Below, piece by piece: positions 42,801-57,354 of a DNA stretch of 64,000 bases (position 1 is its first letter; each line of letters opens with the position of its first letter). Position numbers and translations under genes: made by a program. Under the pieces are notes generated by a model. It saw nothing but the letters and a program-made list of their open reading frames with translations, was not told where the DNA came from and did no database searches. This DNA is from Erpobdella octoculata. Lineage: Eukaryota > Annelida > Clitellata > Hirudinida > Erpobdellidae. The stretch is taken from contig OZ022242.1 in NCBI GenBank assembly GCA_963978895.1, positions 27,254,924 through 27,318,923 of the forward strand, given 5' to 3'.

Positions 42801-43028
42801 TTGTGTCCTCCAACTCTTGGCGCGGTGTTCGGGCCAACGGCACCGAATCGGAAGATCACACAGGGGACCGCAAAACTGAAAGAGACTGCGTCAAAGAGTC
42901 AAAAAATTGACCATGTCGTTTGTGAATTGCAATCAAGGCCACGAGTGAAAATGAAAATATTCTGTGTTCGTGGTCTTACCGAATGTTTCAGAGACGACTA
43001 TGCTGATCGCGACCAACAGAATGAATAA
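42801..43028 (+). other. Short open frame, unrecognised
   Basis: 75-codon frame (LGAVFGPTAPNRKITQ, KMKIFCVRGLTECFRDDYAD) with higher GC than its neighbours. No recognisable domain; possibly part of the gypsy remnant's flank. Not called as a gene. Confidence 0.25.
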
Positions 43029-43143
43029 AGAGGTATCATTATAATCCATGCTAATAGCTTAAGCATTTCCCGTCTGTTAATAGTCTTAGACGATTTTGTA
43101 AATATTGACATAAGAAAAATACAGATCAAAGCTCATTTTATTA

Positions 43144-43621
43144 TCTATATATATAAAAATGAATGTTTGTGAGTCTGTCTGTCTGGCCTTTATAAAAATC
43201 TGAACCGCTGGAGCGATGTTTATGAAATTTGGCGAAGAGGTTGTTCTCATACAAGAAAAGAACGTTAAGAAGGTTTGGGTTCCTTACTCTGATCCCCCAG
43301 CTCAGGGGGGGGGAACTTTCCGGGCAAAAAGTGCCTATACATGATCATTGCATAAGTTTTAGAAGCACTGTTTACAATTGCGTAACAGGCATTACTTGCT
43401 TGACAGTTTTGCATAATGTGACCGATTGCGTATTATTACAAATTATTAAGAGATAGGTTGAAGTAAAATTTACGAAAGTGACCGGGAGCGGGAAAGCAAA
43501 CGGGAAAGGGAGAGAAGCGGGAACGGGAAAGCGACCGGGAACGGAAGAGCAAGCGGAGAAAGAAACGCCAGCGAGAGAAAAACGATAGAAAAACTCCGGG
43601 CAACGCCGGGTACCCCGCTAG
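43144..43621 (+). mobile_element. Complete 478-bp non-autonomous Helitron
   Basis: A at 43143 then TCTATATATATAAAAATGAA at the 5' end. The 3' end is CCGGGCAACGCCGGG hairpin, then TACCCCGCTAG (CTAG 43618-43621), then flanking T. The interior has GAGTCTGTCTGTCTGG, the GCTCAGGGGGGGGGAAC block and a GGGAACGGGAAAGCGACC minisatellite (43480-43560). This small intact copy defines the termini of the Helitron debris elsewhere in the window. Confidence 0.93.
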
Positions 43622-43739
43622 TCTTTGAATAAACTACAAAACCATTTTGGATAACTTCAGATAACTCCGTATACGATTTAGCGATATTATAACAATATGT
43701 TTCAACATTTTATAGACAATGTCAAATAAAAAGATTAGA

Positions 43740-44295
43740 TCGTATCTTGTTTATTTCCCTCTTTCATGATTGATTCGTTTCACTTGTTATTTATTTGTAT
43801 TAATTCTTTTTTTTTTTCGGTCTTCGAAATATTTTTGTTTGTTTCTGTGATTTTTGTTCTGGGTTGTGTTTACAAACAAATATGCAAGATAAACACATAA
43901 GTCATCGGATATTTAAATCATTGAGTGTTTTGAAAAGTCAGTTTCGTTGATCAGACATCTGAAACGGCTGTAGGTAGTTGAGTTGACCACATCGTGAGGC
44001 AGGGCATTCCAGGATTTTACTACTCGGTTGGCAAAGAAGAACTTGGCAGCATCGATCATGTGTAGGCCAGACCTCAGTTTATAGCAATGGCCTCTTGTGG
44101 CCTGTAACCAGATGATTCAAAGCTGGTGACTAAAGTTGAGTCAATAAGACCCTTTAAAATTTTGTAGCATAGACGTAGGCCAGCAATAAGTCTGCGATGT
44201 TCCAAAGATTTGAGACCGAGGATGTTGAGACGAGTGAAATAAGGGAGACGACTGACAGAAGGAATTGTTCTTGTGAATCGTCTTTATTTCGACTT
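43740..44295 (-). pseudogene. CR1-like LINE C-terminal fragment
   Basis: The minus strand reads IPSVSRLPYFTRLNILGLKS, LEHRRLIAGLRLCYKILKGL, then after a frameshift FFFANRVVKSWNALPHDVVN and STTYSRF. The YFtRL..LgL.SLE.RR...GL...YKIL.G and FF..RVv..WN.LP..vV blocks are the C-terminal signature of CR1/Jockey-like RTs. A frameshift near 44095 breaks it. The 3' non-coding part extends to about 43740. Confidence 0.82.
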
Positions 44296-44542
44296 GTTTG
44301 ACTATAATTCATCCAGGAAATATATCCAAAACGTTAACATTGCTATTTGAATATTTCTTTGCACACCAACTCCTCGGGGGGACAGTCAATTTCAACCTAA
44401 AAGAGAGTCAAGAAGTATCTTAGGTCAACAATGAAACAAAAAAAATTCAATGTTTAAAGTGACAACCATAATGGTGAAATAATAAAATAAATAGACTGAT
44501 GACATTTTAGATGATTTTGCTGCTGCCATAGCAAGAAAGAAC

Positions 44543-44596
44543 TTATGATTTTGTTATGATTGACTGTTGCAGTTCTTGATACAACTTCATATAGAC
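44543..44596 (-). CDS. Candidate terminal exon of an unidentified minus-strand gene
   Basis: The minus strand shows a good acceptor (CATATTTGATTTCAG) followed by an open stretch encoding VYMKLYQELQQSIITKS and a stop (TAA at 44543-44545). Its phase (0) matches the end of the candidate exon at 55920-55972. Minus-strand AATAAA is present near 44285, a possible poly(A) signal, but within the LINE. The product is unrecognised. The evidence is splice signals, phase and composition only, so this may be coincidence. Confidence 0.35.
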   Translation of the reverse strand, partial: VYMKLYQELQQSIITKS

Positions 44597-44967
44597 CTGA
44601 AATCAAATATGCTTATATGTTTAGTCAATAATAATTATGTTTTCTAGATGCTTTAACATAAAAAATTATGGAAAACTTGAACAGAATTTTTAAGTTTTTA
44701 ATTACATAGCATAATTATATTTATAGGCTATCCAACTATAATTGGTCACATACATTTTTTTTTATTAACTTTGTATGAATCGGGGTCCGAGGAAACAATC
44801 AGTTACTACGGGCAATGGGGGGCCATTGAAACTTTAGCTTATGGGCTCCAAATTCTTAGATTCACCTCTGCCTTTCTGCGTTCTTAACTCTGTCAGCATC
44901 ATCTCCACCGCCATCATCACCACAAACTGCATCATCATCACATTTGCTCTTTTCGTTACACATTTAA

Positions 44968-45007
44968 ACGTATCATCATCATCATCATCGTCGTCGTCGT
45001 CGTCGTC
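44968..45007. repeat. (CAT)n(CGT)n trinucleotide repeat
   Basis: CATCATCATCATCATCAT changing to CGTCGTCGTCGTCGTCGTC. Confidence 0.9.
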
Positions 45008-45808
45008 AGTATTGTGATCAGAAACACCATATATTTATTTTGTCTCAATTCAAATTTTGTGTCGAAACACTTTATGTATATTTTATCTATTAATAAGTGG
45101 GTAACATATTTGTATTTTCTATATTTATTGACTACGATATATAAAAACAGTGTTGCATGTTTAGTCTCAAGTTAAAATATTTTGTTTTCAAAATAGCATG
45201 ATTTTTTTCAACTTAGAATAAATTTTGAATCACTACACTCATTTGGTGAAGTCAATACACAGTTGATAGGTTTTTCCTATTCACTTTACTCTGTTTTTTT
45301 AATTAACTTTTAATCTTACAGTACTTTTAAGTATGACTTTTTATTTTGAACAGAAGCGACTTTTTGATTTTGGATGACCACACTTACAAGTTAGCAGTAC
45401 TACATTTTAGATGAAACTGTATTTTAGCATTATTTTTTGACCATGACTTTACTACATAGAAAACTTCCAGTATTATTATTTGGTAATGTGCCGATACTAA
45501 CTGGTTTATCTATAACTAGAGGTTTGCCTGTCTAAAGGGTGGATGTTTTAACATTACGATGAACAAATATAGAATAAATTCAAGTTATTCAAATAATTTA
45601 TTTATTTATTTTGACTAGCGAAACCAAATAAATGTTGTTTTACCGTGCATGGGCACTACAAATCAAATGAAAGAGTAAAGATAGATTATATTAGTACTCA
45701 TTTTAAATTTTTTGTATTATATTTAGTTAATAAATTAATTAAATTAATTTGCCATACAAACCAAAGCATATCATACAAAACGTCATGCTGGGCTATTATA
45801 TTATACTA
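45008..45808. other. Unassigned AT-rich DNA
   Basis: No gene or repeat recognised. Confidence 0.3.
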
Positions 45809-46534
45809 CTAGCGGGGGTGCCCGAGGTTTTTAGAGGTTTTTCTAATGTTTGTCTCTCTCGCTCAGGTTTCCTTCCCCGTTTGCTTTCCCGTTCGCTTTC
45901 CTGTTCCCGGCCGCTTTCCCGTTCCCGGCCGCTTTCCCGCTCCCGGTCGCTTTTCCGCTCCCGTTTGCCCTCCCGTTCCCATTTGCTTTCCCGTTTCCGG
46001 ACGCTTTTCCCGTTCCCGCTTACGCTTGCTCTCCTGTTTTCGCTCACGCTTGCTCTCCCGTTCCAGCTCACGTTTGCTCTCTCGCTCCCACTCACGCTTG
46101 CTCTCCCGTTCCCGCTCACGCTTGTTCTCCTGCTCCCGTTCTCGCTCATTTTTTCTTTTTCATTCTTTCCTAACTTTTTTTAGCCCTTCAAAACGTAAAA
46201 TAGATTTGCTAAAACTGGCTAAAACTTGCTTGAAACCTTCAAACGTTGTTACGTAAACTAAATATGAATTCCATTACGCAATTACCAATTACCCCAACTA
46301 TTAAAAATAAATAACCAAGATTCAGTAAATAACGTTTTCGGTTGAATTTCAGTTGTAAATATGTATTTATATAAAATTATAACTAAATAAAAAAAATTGT
46401 CTAAATTTTTTGTTAACATTCAATTCATATAATGAAAAAAAAACTCGTCACCCATCAACCGAAACTATTCGGCTTAATAAATAACCAAGATTCAGTAAAT
46501 AGCGTATTCGGTTGAATTTTAATTGTAATTATTA
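45809..46534 (-). mobile_element. Helitron 3' part (minus strand)
   Basis: CTAG at 45809-45812 (minus-strand end) preceded, in element sense, by the GGGCACCCCCG hairpin remnant. Then come a long CTCCCGTTCCCGCT-type minisatellite (45865-46145) and the TTTTAGCCCTTCAAAACGTA block. Two copies of a GATTCAGTAAATARCG unit (46318, 46490) follow, the inverse of the 4309-4612 tandem. It is cut at 46535 by a plus-strand Helitron inserted at an A|T site. The long open frames across the minisatellite on both strands are artefacts. Confidence 0.8.
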
Positions 46535-47848
46535 TCTATATATATATATATATATAAAAACATGTCCTGACTGACTGACTGATAATCAACGCCGAGCTCA
46601 AACGCCTCATCCTAGGAACGTTAAATTTGGAACTTATATTACTTTATAGCGAAAGCACCCAATAAGAAAGGATTTTTGAAAATTTTGCTCTTGAGAGGAT
46701 GAAACTGGAAAACAAATGTTTTTCTAGAACAACATATATCTCGAAAACCAAAAACGAAGGGCTTTCGAAATTTGGTATGTAGATTCTTAAAAAATGAAAA
46801 AATACATGTTTTACCATTTTTTGAAAATTTGGTTTCCAGGACCTCAAATGTGAGCTGCAAAATAGGATTATTTGTTTTTTAAAGTAACAGCTAGTCAGAA
46901 ACTGTTAATGCTAAAGATGTAAACATTAATAATTAGTATCTTCTAAAAAAATAATGATATACGTGTTTTACCATTTTTTGAAAATGTGGTTTCCAGGACC
47001 TCAAATGTGGGGTGGAAAATAGGGTTATTTGTTTTTAAAAGTAACAGCTACTCAAAAACTGTAAATGATACAAATATAAAAATTAATATTTAGTATCTAC
47101 TCAAAAAATAATGATATACGTGTTTCATCATTTTTTGAAAATTTGGTTTCCAGGACCTCAAATGTGGGGTGGAAAATTGGGTTATTTGTTTTTAAAAGTA
47201 ACAGCTACTCAAAAACTGTAAATGATACAAATATAAAAATTAATATTTGGTATCTACTCAAAAAATAATGATATACGTGTTTCATCATTTTTTTTTTAAA
47301 TTTGGTTTCCAGGACCTCAAATGTGGGGTGGAAAATAGGGTTATTTGTTTTTAAAAGTAACAGCTACTCAAAAACTGTAATTGATACAAATATAAAAAAT
47401 TAATATTTAGTATCTACTCAAAAATAATGATATACGTGTTTCATCATTTTTTTTAAAATTTGGTTTCCAGGACCTCTAATGTGGGGTGGAAAATTGGGTT
47501 ATTTGTTTTTTAAAGAAACAGCTACTTAGAAACTTTAAATGCTACATATGTAAAAATTAATAATTAGTATTTTCTCAAAAAATAATGATGTACGTGTTTC
47601 ACTAATTTCTTAAAATTTGGTTTCCAGGTCTTCAAATGTGGAGTAGAAAAAAAGTATAAAATTAAAGGTTTTAAAATTTGGAATTTGGGATCTTCTAAAA
47701 AAATTAAAATTATTTATGTGTAACCGTATTTAAATAATTTATTTTCTGGGACCTCAAATATGGAATGGGAAATATGGTTGATTGGTTATTAAAGTAACTG
47801 CCACTTAAAAATCAACAATCTATCAATCTATATATATATATATATATA
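46535..47848 (+). mobile_element. Helitron head and satellite body (array member 1)
   Basis: A|TCTATATATATATA head at 46535, then ACATGTCCTGACTGACTGAC, CAACGCCGAGCTCAAACGCC and about seven ~155-bp units (GGTTTCCAGGACCTCAAATG once per unit). It ends in GCCACTTAAAAATCAACAAT then CTATC(TA)n, i.e. runs directly into the head of the next copy, whose (TA)n is split by a Penelope element. Confidence 0.8.
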
Positions 47849-51038
<3,190 letters not shown>

Positions 51039-51548
51039 TATATATATATATATAACATGTCCTGACTGACTGACTGACTAATAATCAACGACGAGCCGAA
51101 ACGCCTCATACTAAGAACGTGAAATTTGGAACTTATATTACTTTTATAGCTTAAGCACCCACTAAGAAAGGATTTTTAAAAATTTTGCTCCTGAGAGGAT
51201 GAAACTGGAAAACAAATGTTTTTTTCTAAAAACACGTTTATTTAGAAAACCAAAAACAAAGGGCTTTTGAAATTTGATATCTAAATTCTTTTTAAAAATT
51301 GAGAAAATAAGTGTTTCACCATTGTTTGAAAACTTGGTTTCCAGGACCTCAATTGTGGGCTGAAAAACAGGGTTATTTGTATTTTTAAAATAACAGCTAC
51401 TCAGAAACTGTAAATGCTACATATGTAAAAATTAATAATTAGTATCTTCTCAAAAAATAATGATGTACGTGTTTCACCATTTTTTTAAATTTGGTTTCCA
51501 GGACCTCAATTGTGGGGTGGAAAAAAACTAAAAAAAGTGAAAGTTTTT

Positions 51549-53387
51549 GTCACAGTCTTCCTTGCTGGAATGCCGTGAACACCATGAAGAAAGAGGCAGC
51601 ACAACAACTTTAATAAAGCGCAAATCAAATGTAAAAACGAGCAGGACTTCGCCTGATACTAAATAGCTAGACTGTACTGGCGGGGTTCAAAGCGCTATAT
51701 ATATAGCCTCAGGAAACACGTCAACAAACAACAAGAAAACAACGTCTCCCAATTAATGTCTAGGTTCCTGTCTAGACTGAGAGTCTAGACAGGTCGACGG
51801 GTGCAAGATACACTTGTCAGGAGGTCCGGTAGAGCGACCCCTGACATAACTCCTCAAAACGAAGATGTTGAACAGTCTTTCAATATCTTAAATGTTATCT
51901 TTCACAGCACTGGATGAAAAATGGGTGTTCGTTCGTCAATGTATCGCGCCTACGAAGGCTTCAAGGTCGGGGACATCGAAGAGGACGACGAGGAAGATGA
52001 GGAAAGGGTGGAATCGGAGAAGTAGAACTTTGCAGATAATCTGGATGAAGAATGGGCGTTCGTTCGTCGATGTATCGTGTCTACCAGGGCTTCAAGGTCG
52101 ACTTTAAACTGGAGATGTCCTTCATGAAAGTAGCTTTTACTCCCACCAGTAAAACCACCCATATAACCAGCATGACCCATCCAAGTTTAATCCCATACCG
52201 TTCTGAATTGTATTAACGAAAGAATCATCATCACGTCATATTAAAGAAGTTCAACTACTTCAACAATATCATTAATTATAGAATATCACAACGATCTGCA
52301 ACTAAGACAACAAAAGAGAAAACCTATCCCCCTAGAAAGACAACTAGTACAATGTGCCTCTGGGCTTATGCTAGAAAACACCATTTCAAAATTTATAACA
52401 GTAAATAATAAGCATAATAATAAACATAAATACGACAAGTAAAAAAATGTCGTCTAGCTCTCCGTGTTGAGAAACAACTCCCCTATCCGGGAGAGAAAAT
52501 CGGCGGCTCCATGAGATAAAAAAGAGAGTTGTGATCAGAATGTATGGTCACCATGGAAAGCAATATCCAGTTTCTTTTTCTCTGAGATCCTTCTCCAAGT
52601 TATCTCTTGCAATTGTCAACCTCTGAGAGATGGCCTTTTCTTCGGCCAGGCTTTGATCGAATTTTCTTTGCTTTTTGTCAATTACTGAGAACTTTGACCT
52701 TTCGTTGTCCGGAAGAATAGTGATGTCATCGAACTCATATTGCAGTTTCTTCTTAGATTTACTTAGTTTATCGTTTTTTCAACTAAATGTGCGATCCTCT
52801 TTTGAAAGGTTTCAACCTCTCGCATCCATTTATTTTTCGATTCTTCAAGGACGTCGTTCAATGCATTGTGTTCGTCAGTTTTAAGCTTGTATTCTTGCAG
52901 CTGTGTTGCCATGCTTCCCGATCGAGTTTCGACGGTTCTCTGAACTATCATTCGTTCGCGTTCTTCCATTCTCCATCGCTTTGTTTCTTCTAATTCTAGC
53001 CATCTTAGTCTTCTATTTTCTTGTTTTTCTTCTAACATCCTCTCTTCTAATTTTAACATCCTTTCTCGAAACGATCTATCTATTAATTGATTCTCCAATT
53101 GTCTTTCTATTTCCAACTTTTTCCTCCTTTCTTCGCCGTCCAACATACCACTACGTTTTTGTTTTTCGTGACGTTCTCCTTGTCGATCTCCCCATGTCGG
53201 ATCTTCGCTAAGCCTACCAGAGTCTTTCTTTTGAACGTTCCCCGCATCCTCCCAATTTTCTGGAGACACATTCTCTCCAGGTAATTGCGCTGGATTTTCA
53301 CAACCCTCAACCCCGGACTGAGAGTCTAGACAGGTCGACGGGTGCAAAATACACTTGTCAGGAGGTCCGGTAGAGCGACCCCTGACA
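51549..53387 (-). mobile_element. Small non-autonomous LTR retrotransposon, 5-bp target duplication
   Basis: TGTCACAG...CCTGACA element flanked by GTTTT (51544-51548 and 53388-53392). In the minus-strand sense the complete 3' LTR is 51549-51846 (298 bp, TGTCAGGGGTCGCTCTACCG to TGTGACA, with a CTATATATATAGCG TATA-like box). Only its first ~78 bp remain at the 5' end (53310-53387), so the 5' LTR has a deletion running into the interior. The interior has a coiled-coil ORF, no RT, and a 131-bp-period duplication at 51910/52041 (CTGGATGAARAATGGGYGTT). Confidence 0.88.
52763..53307 (-). CDS. Coiled-coil gag-like protein of the small LTR element
   Basis: Minus-strand open frame ending at 52763. The formal frame extends to 53437, past the element edge, so the natural start is lost or lies at an internal Met (MLDGEERRKKLEIERQLE, about 53149). 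From that Met to the end it is almost entirely charged helix with heptad character (ERMLKLEERMLEEKQE, LRWLELEETKRWRMEERERM, LQEYKLKTDEHNALNDVLEE). The upstream part (GENVSPENWEDAGNVQKKD) is hydrophilic and lacks known domains. No zinc knuckle, protease or RT is present. By position it takes the place of gag in a TRIM/LARD-like element; a nucleic-acid-packaging role is only inference. Confidence 0.6.
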
Positions 53388-53537
53388 GTTTTAAAATTTG
53401 GTATATGGGATCTTCTAAAAAAATCAAAATTATACATGTGTAACCATATTTAAATAATTTATTTTCTGGAACTTTAAATATAGAATGGAAAATATGGTTG
53501 ATTGGTTATTAGAGTAATTGTCACTTAAAGTCAACAA

Positions 53538-54060
53538 TCTATCTATCTATATAAATAAAAGAACATGTCCTGACTGACTGACTGACTGACTCACTGACTG
53601 ATTATAAACGCCGAGCTCAAACGCCTCATCCTATGAACGTGAAATTTGGAACTTATATTACTTTTATAGCGTAAGCACCCACTAAGAAAGGATGTTTTAA
53701 ATTTTGCTCTTCAGAGGAGGAAACTGTAAAACAAATGTTTTTCTAAAACAACGTATATCTTGAAAAATCAAAAACGAAGGGCTTTTAAAATATGGTATCT
53801 AGATTCTTCACTGTGGAGTAGAGTGCGGCACGGACCGGGCCAGGACGTGATTTTAGGTTCTTCAGACCGGGTGGGACAAACCTGAAGTCAAGGTGGGATG
53901 GGCCGAGATTTTTCGCCAAGTATACAGAAATTTCAGGCCTGTTAAAACAAGCCAGGCCCTAAGTAGACTGGCCGTTCTAGGCCTGATATTTTGGCTTATA
54001 AAGCTACTGTGGATACGTGTTCTCTTTTTCAAGCGAGCGAAGCCGCGACGGGAATGCTAG
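53538..54060 (+). mobile_element. Helitron array member 4, with 3' terminus
   Basis: Head ATCTATCTATCTATATAAAT around 53538-53556 (exact TC ambiguous), then ACATGTCCTGACTGACTGAC. The body holds the GACCGGGCCAGGACGTGATT block, and it ends GCGAAGCCGCGACGGGAATG then CTAG at 54057-54060. The next base is the first T of another Helitron head. Confidence 0.85.
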
Positions 54061-55319
54061 TCTATATATATATATATATATATAACAGAACATGTCCTGA
54101 CTCACTGACTGATAATCAACGCCGAGCTCAAACGCCTCACCCTAGGAACATGAAATTTAAAACTTATATTACTTTTATAGCGTAAGCACCCACAAAGAAA
54201 GGATTTTTAAAACTCAGAAACTGTAAATGCTACAGCTGTAAAATTAATAATTAGTATCTACTCAAAAATAACGATATACGTGTTTCACCAATTTTTGGAA
54301 ATTTGGTTTCCAGGACCTCAAATATGGGGTGGAAAATAGGGTTATTTGATTTTTTAAAAATAAATGCTTTTTGAAAACTGTAAATGCTACAGATATGAAA
54401 ATTAGTATTTAGTATCCACTCAATAAATAAAAATTTACCTGTTTCACCATTTCCTATACTTATTTTATCAATTTTTAATAATTTGGTTCCCAGGACCTCA
54501 AATGTGGGGTGGAAAAAAGAATTTGATTACAAAATCTACAAGTGTTAAAATTTTGCAATTTGGTACCGAGATTATTTTTACAAAATAGCAAAATACATGT
54601 CTTATTAGTTTTTGAAAACTTGGGTTAGGACTTCAAATATGGGGGGAAGGGTTTTTTGGTAGAAAAAATGCGACTCTGAAATTAAAAATACTTCAGATAA
54701 ACAAATTAGTAACTAGATACTACTTGAAGGAAAAAGTTACAAATGTTTTTCATTTTTTTTTATGTTCTGACTTCCAGGACTACAAATTTAAAGCGGAGAA
54801 AAAGGTAATATTTGCTTGAAAACTCAATAACTGAAAATGTAAAAAGATCAGAATTCAATATTAAGGTTTTTTTTTATTATAATTATAAGATACGTGTTTC
54901 AATATTTAAAAAAAAAAAGTCTCTAAGCTTTGAGATTGTGTACCGTTAAAATTGGTTGAGTCCAGGCCTCGACTTTTTTGCTTATGAAACGGGGCAAATC
55001 GAGCCTAAATAAACCAGGCATGAAATTTTCTGTCTATGAAATAAACCGGACCGGGTCGAAAAAAATCCATGTATGGCACTATGGATTAGAGTGCTGCACA
55101 GACCGGGCCAGGCCGTGATTTTAGGGTTTTCACTCAGACCAAATGGGCCAAACCTGAAATCAATGTGGGACGGGATGAAGTTTTGGCTCATGAAGCGGAC
55201 CGGGCCAAGTTGTCGACGGACCGGACCGAGTCGGGCCGTTAAAAATTGCCCCGTGCAGTACGCTACTGTGGATGCGTATTCTTTTTTCCAAGCGAGGGAA
55301 GCCGCGACGGGAATGCTAG
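54061..55319 (+). mobile_element. Helitron array member 5, directly abutting member 4
   Basis: Starts TCTATATATATATATATATA at 54061 with no intervening base after CTAG. The head and about four satellite units follow, then the ACCGGGCCAGGCCGTGATTT block. It ends GGGAAGCCGCGACGGGAATG then CTAG (55316-55319) with flanking T. Confidence 0.88.
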
Positions 55320-55359
55320 TTAATAAAAAAAATAACAAAATATTTCTATATTTTTGTTA

Positions 55360-55545
55360 ACATTTATTTAATTAATAAGTCCGCGAACCAGGCCGAATTT
55401 TTCAAAACCCTTTCTTAGTGAGCACCTAAAACTCAAGAGAAAGATATGTTCCAAATTTCATTTCAATCCGTTCAGTGGTTTTTGCGATTTCGTGATGAGT
55501 CAGTCAGTCAGTCTGTCAGTGGTATTAGAGTTTTATATATATAGA
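55360..55545 (-). mobile_element. Helitron 5' end (minus strand)
   Basis: On the minus strand A|TCTATATATATAAAACTCTA begins at 55545, followed by CCACTGACAGACTGACTGAC and CACTGAACGGATTGAAATG. It is the same subfamily as the head near 4075. It is truncated at its 3' side near the plus-strand copy. Confidence 0.75.
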
Positions 55546-55916
55546 TTTACATGCTACTTTTCAACCTTCAAACAATTTCTACACATTTATATACTAAAAG
55601 TTCATAAAGCGCAACTCAGTCAAAAATTGAGATGTACTTTCATAAATTCCATTGCTATTAATTTATTAAAAAATAATTTTTTACACGGAAGGATTGTTTC
55701 CATACAATCTGAACATTTTTTCCCAGCATGAATTACTTCATTAGTAGATTCTTTAGAATTTGGATTTTTAAAAGAGGCTTAAAAAAATATAAAAACAAAT
55801 TAAATCTATTTAATACCTACGATCAATTTTTTAATCCTAATTTTAAATTGCATGTAATTATATTGTTCACAACATAATCATTATATATTGAAATCTAACT
55901 TCAACAATAACATATA
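55546..55916. other. Unassigned AT-rich DNA
   Basis: The minus strand at 55640-55782 has an open frame (TNEVIHAGKKCSDCMETILP) of protein-like composition but no family match and no phase agreement with the neighbouring exon candidate. Confidence 0.3.
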
Positions 55917-55919
55917 TAC

Positions 55920-55972
55920 CTGTAACTGGGGGCTTGTTGAAAGTACTGATTCAAAACATTCTTCATTTTCAC
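55920..55972 (-). CDS. Candidate internal exon of an unidentified minus-strand gene
   Basis: The minus strand has acceptor AAACATTTACCAG, 53 nt, and donor GTATATATG after ...CAGTTACAG. One open frame gives ENEECFESVLSTSPQLQ and ends in phase 0, compatible with the terminal exon candidate at 44543-44596. A second frame (MKNVLNQYFQQAPSY) is also open, so the reading is not decided. The intervening 11 kb is the Helitron/Penelope cluster. Function unknown. Confidence 0.35.
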
Positions 55973-56019
55973 CTGGTAAATGTTTTACACATAAAATAAA
56001 ACAAAATTAATGCATATAA

Positions 56020-56250
56020 GCGCTGGTGGCAGAGCGGTAGAGCGCTCGCCTGTTGATCGTTAGGTCGGCAGTTCAAGCCTCACCTGCGTCACCAGCGTAA
56101 CTCCCTTAGGCAAGGAGTTCACTCGCATTGCTTTCTCATGTCTATGAAAATAGCGTGTTCTTCGAAGTTTCCGACCCAAAGGAACCTTCGTAAGCGCCTC
56201 TGACTTATCTGGCGCTATATAAATTCATCATTATTATTATTATTATTATT
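56020..56250 (+). mobile_element. tRNA-derived SINE, variant with different 3' half
   Basis: The head (A box TGGCAGAGCGG, B box GTTCAAGCC, CAAGGAGTTCACTCGCATTG) is identical to the other copies. After GCATTGCT the sequence switches to TCTCATGTCTATGAAAATAG...GCGCCTCTGACTTATCTGGC then GCTATATAAATTCATC(ATT)n. The GGCGCTATATAAAT end looks like an L2-type LINE tail. Confidence 0.88.
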
Positions 56251-56650
56251 AAGCAAATTTTGTTCAAATTTATAACACAACTATTCAAATACTTGCTAAT
56301 TAAAATATAATCTTAAATTATTACATTATTATTATGAACTGAAACTGTAAAAAAACAAACACACCGACCTTTAACTTTCTTATCAAATACTAAAACAATT
56401 TGTTTCAGTTTTTTAGTTCTTTTTTCATCTATTTTTATCAAACAAAAACGGAAAAATACGGACTAAAAACATCAAGCTAAATGGCGAATAAAACAAAAAT
56501 TGTTTCCAAAAAACGAAAGATATCGCTAGGTGGCAAACCTTAGCCCATTGAATTTAAAATATTTTTTAATTATTTTTAACTTTTTATTTTTTTTCAACTG
56601 TCATCCAGCGAATGTAAGGAAAACCTCAGCCAGTGAAATATAATAATAAT
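56251..56650. other. Unassigned AT-rich DNA between two SINEs
   Basis: No gene or repeat recognised. Confidence 0.3.
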
Positions 56651-56859
56651 GTTTGACAATATTTAGAGTGGCGTAAATCCTAAAGGACTTCAAGGCCACT
56701 GAAGGGTCTTTGCAGAGGCAGCCATATATAGGCGCCTATCCCTTTAGCAATACGAGTGAACTACTTGCTTAAGGGAGTTTCGCTGGTGACCCCGGTGAGG
56801 CTTGAACTGCCGACCTAATGATCGACAGGCAAACGCTCTACCGATCTGCCACCAGCGCC
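56651..56859 (-). mobile_element. tRNA-derived SINE, copy on minus strand
   Basis: Complement of the 12584/30365 type: (TAA)n, then GTTTGACAATATTTAGAGTG ... GAGGCTTGAACTGCCGACCT ... TGCCACCAGCGCC. The A box region carries GATCTGCC, one change from the other copies. Confidence 0.9.
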
Positions 56860-56879
56860 TCTGATCTATCGGAAACAAT

Positions 56880-57156
56880 CTTTAACGAGTAAAGAAAAAA
56901 CGAGTTTTTCAACACAAACTTTGATTTCAAATACACTTGATTTAGAAATACAAAAGATGTTCAAATTAAGTTTTTTTTTAATTGAATGGTGTATTGTCAT
57001 CCAATATAAAGCTATGGTGAAAGTTTCAGCTTCCTAGTTAGTCAAAAAGGTGGTTTAATTTTACTTGCAAGATTTGCGTACAGAGAAAGACACACACACA
57101 TACACAAACAAACACACAAACAGAGATTTTAACCTAAATAAAAGTTTGTAAAAAAA
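56880..57156 (-). repeat. Copy of the repeat phrase found inside the 39.5-41.8 kb element
   Basis: The reverse complement matches about 40625-40880, including (GT)n then GGCTTTCTCTGTACGCAAAT and ATGATTCAATT-like sequence. Confidence 0.7.
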
Positions 57157-57159
57157 GAA

Positions 57160-57350
57160 CATCGTATTGGATTCGACCCCTGGTGACATATATAAGCTGG
57201 AAAGAAATAAACATCTGTGTACTTGCTTCGACGATGCAAATTTGGCAATAAATATAGATAGTTGTGTACAAATTGCGTTACTGTCGTTATTAGAACTTTC
57301 ATCGGCATTTGACACTGACGATCAGGATATACTGCTGGAAAACTTAAACT
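57160..57350 (+). pseudogene. CR1/L2-like LINE RT fragment, motif A side
   Basis: The plus strand reads CVQIALLSLLELSSAFDTDD then QDILLENL, matching RT motif A (vllDLSaAFDt.dh..Ll.rL) with the first catalytic Asp (D of FDTD) retained but the upstream DLS changed. It is followed immediately by sequence belonging to the opposite strand of the same kind of gene. Confidence 0.7.
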
Positions 57351-57354
57351 ACCC

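Larger units (their letters stand above)
51039..53537 (+). mobile_element. Helitron array member 3, interrupted by an LTR element
   Basis: Head TCTATATATATATATAACAT at 51039, satellite-unit body to 51548, interrupted by the LTR element 51549-53387 (GTTTT duplication), then body to GTCACTTAAAGTCAACAATC at about 53537. No hairpin/CTAG terminus is present before the next head. Confidence 0.78.

Noticed and set aside
45749..46256. Overlapping Ser/Arg-rich and Phe/Pro-rich open frames on both strands
   Set aside because: Produced by the CTCCCGTTCCCGCT minisatellite of a Helitron, open in all frames because the unit lacks stops.
52763..53437. Full extent of the coiled-coil frame
   Set aside because: The first ~17 codons lie outside the LTR element and the next ~27 are LTR, so the formal start is not biological.
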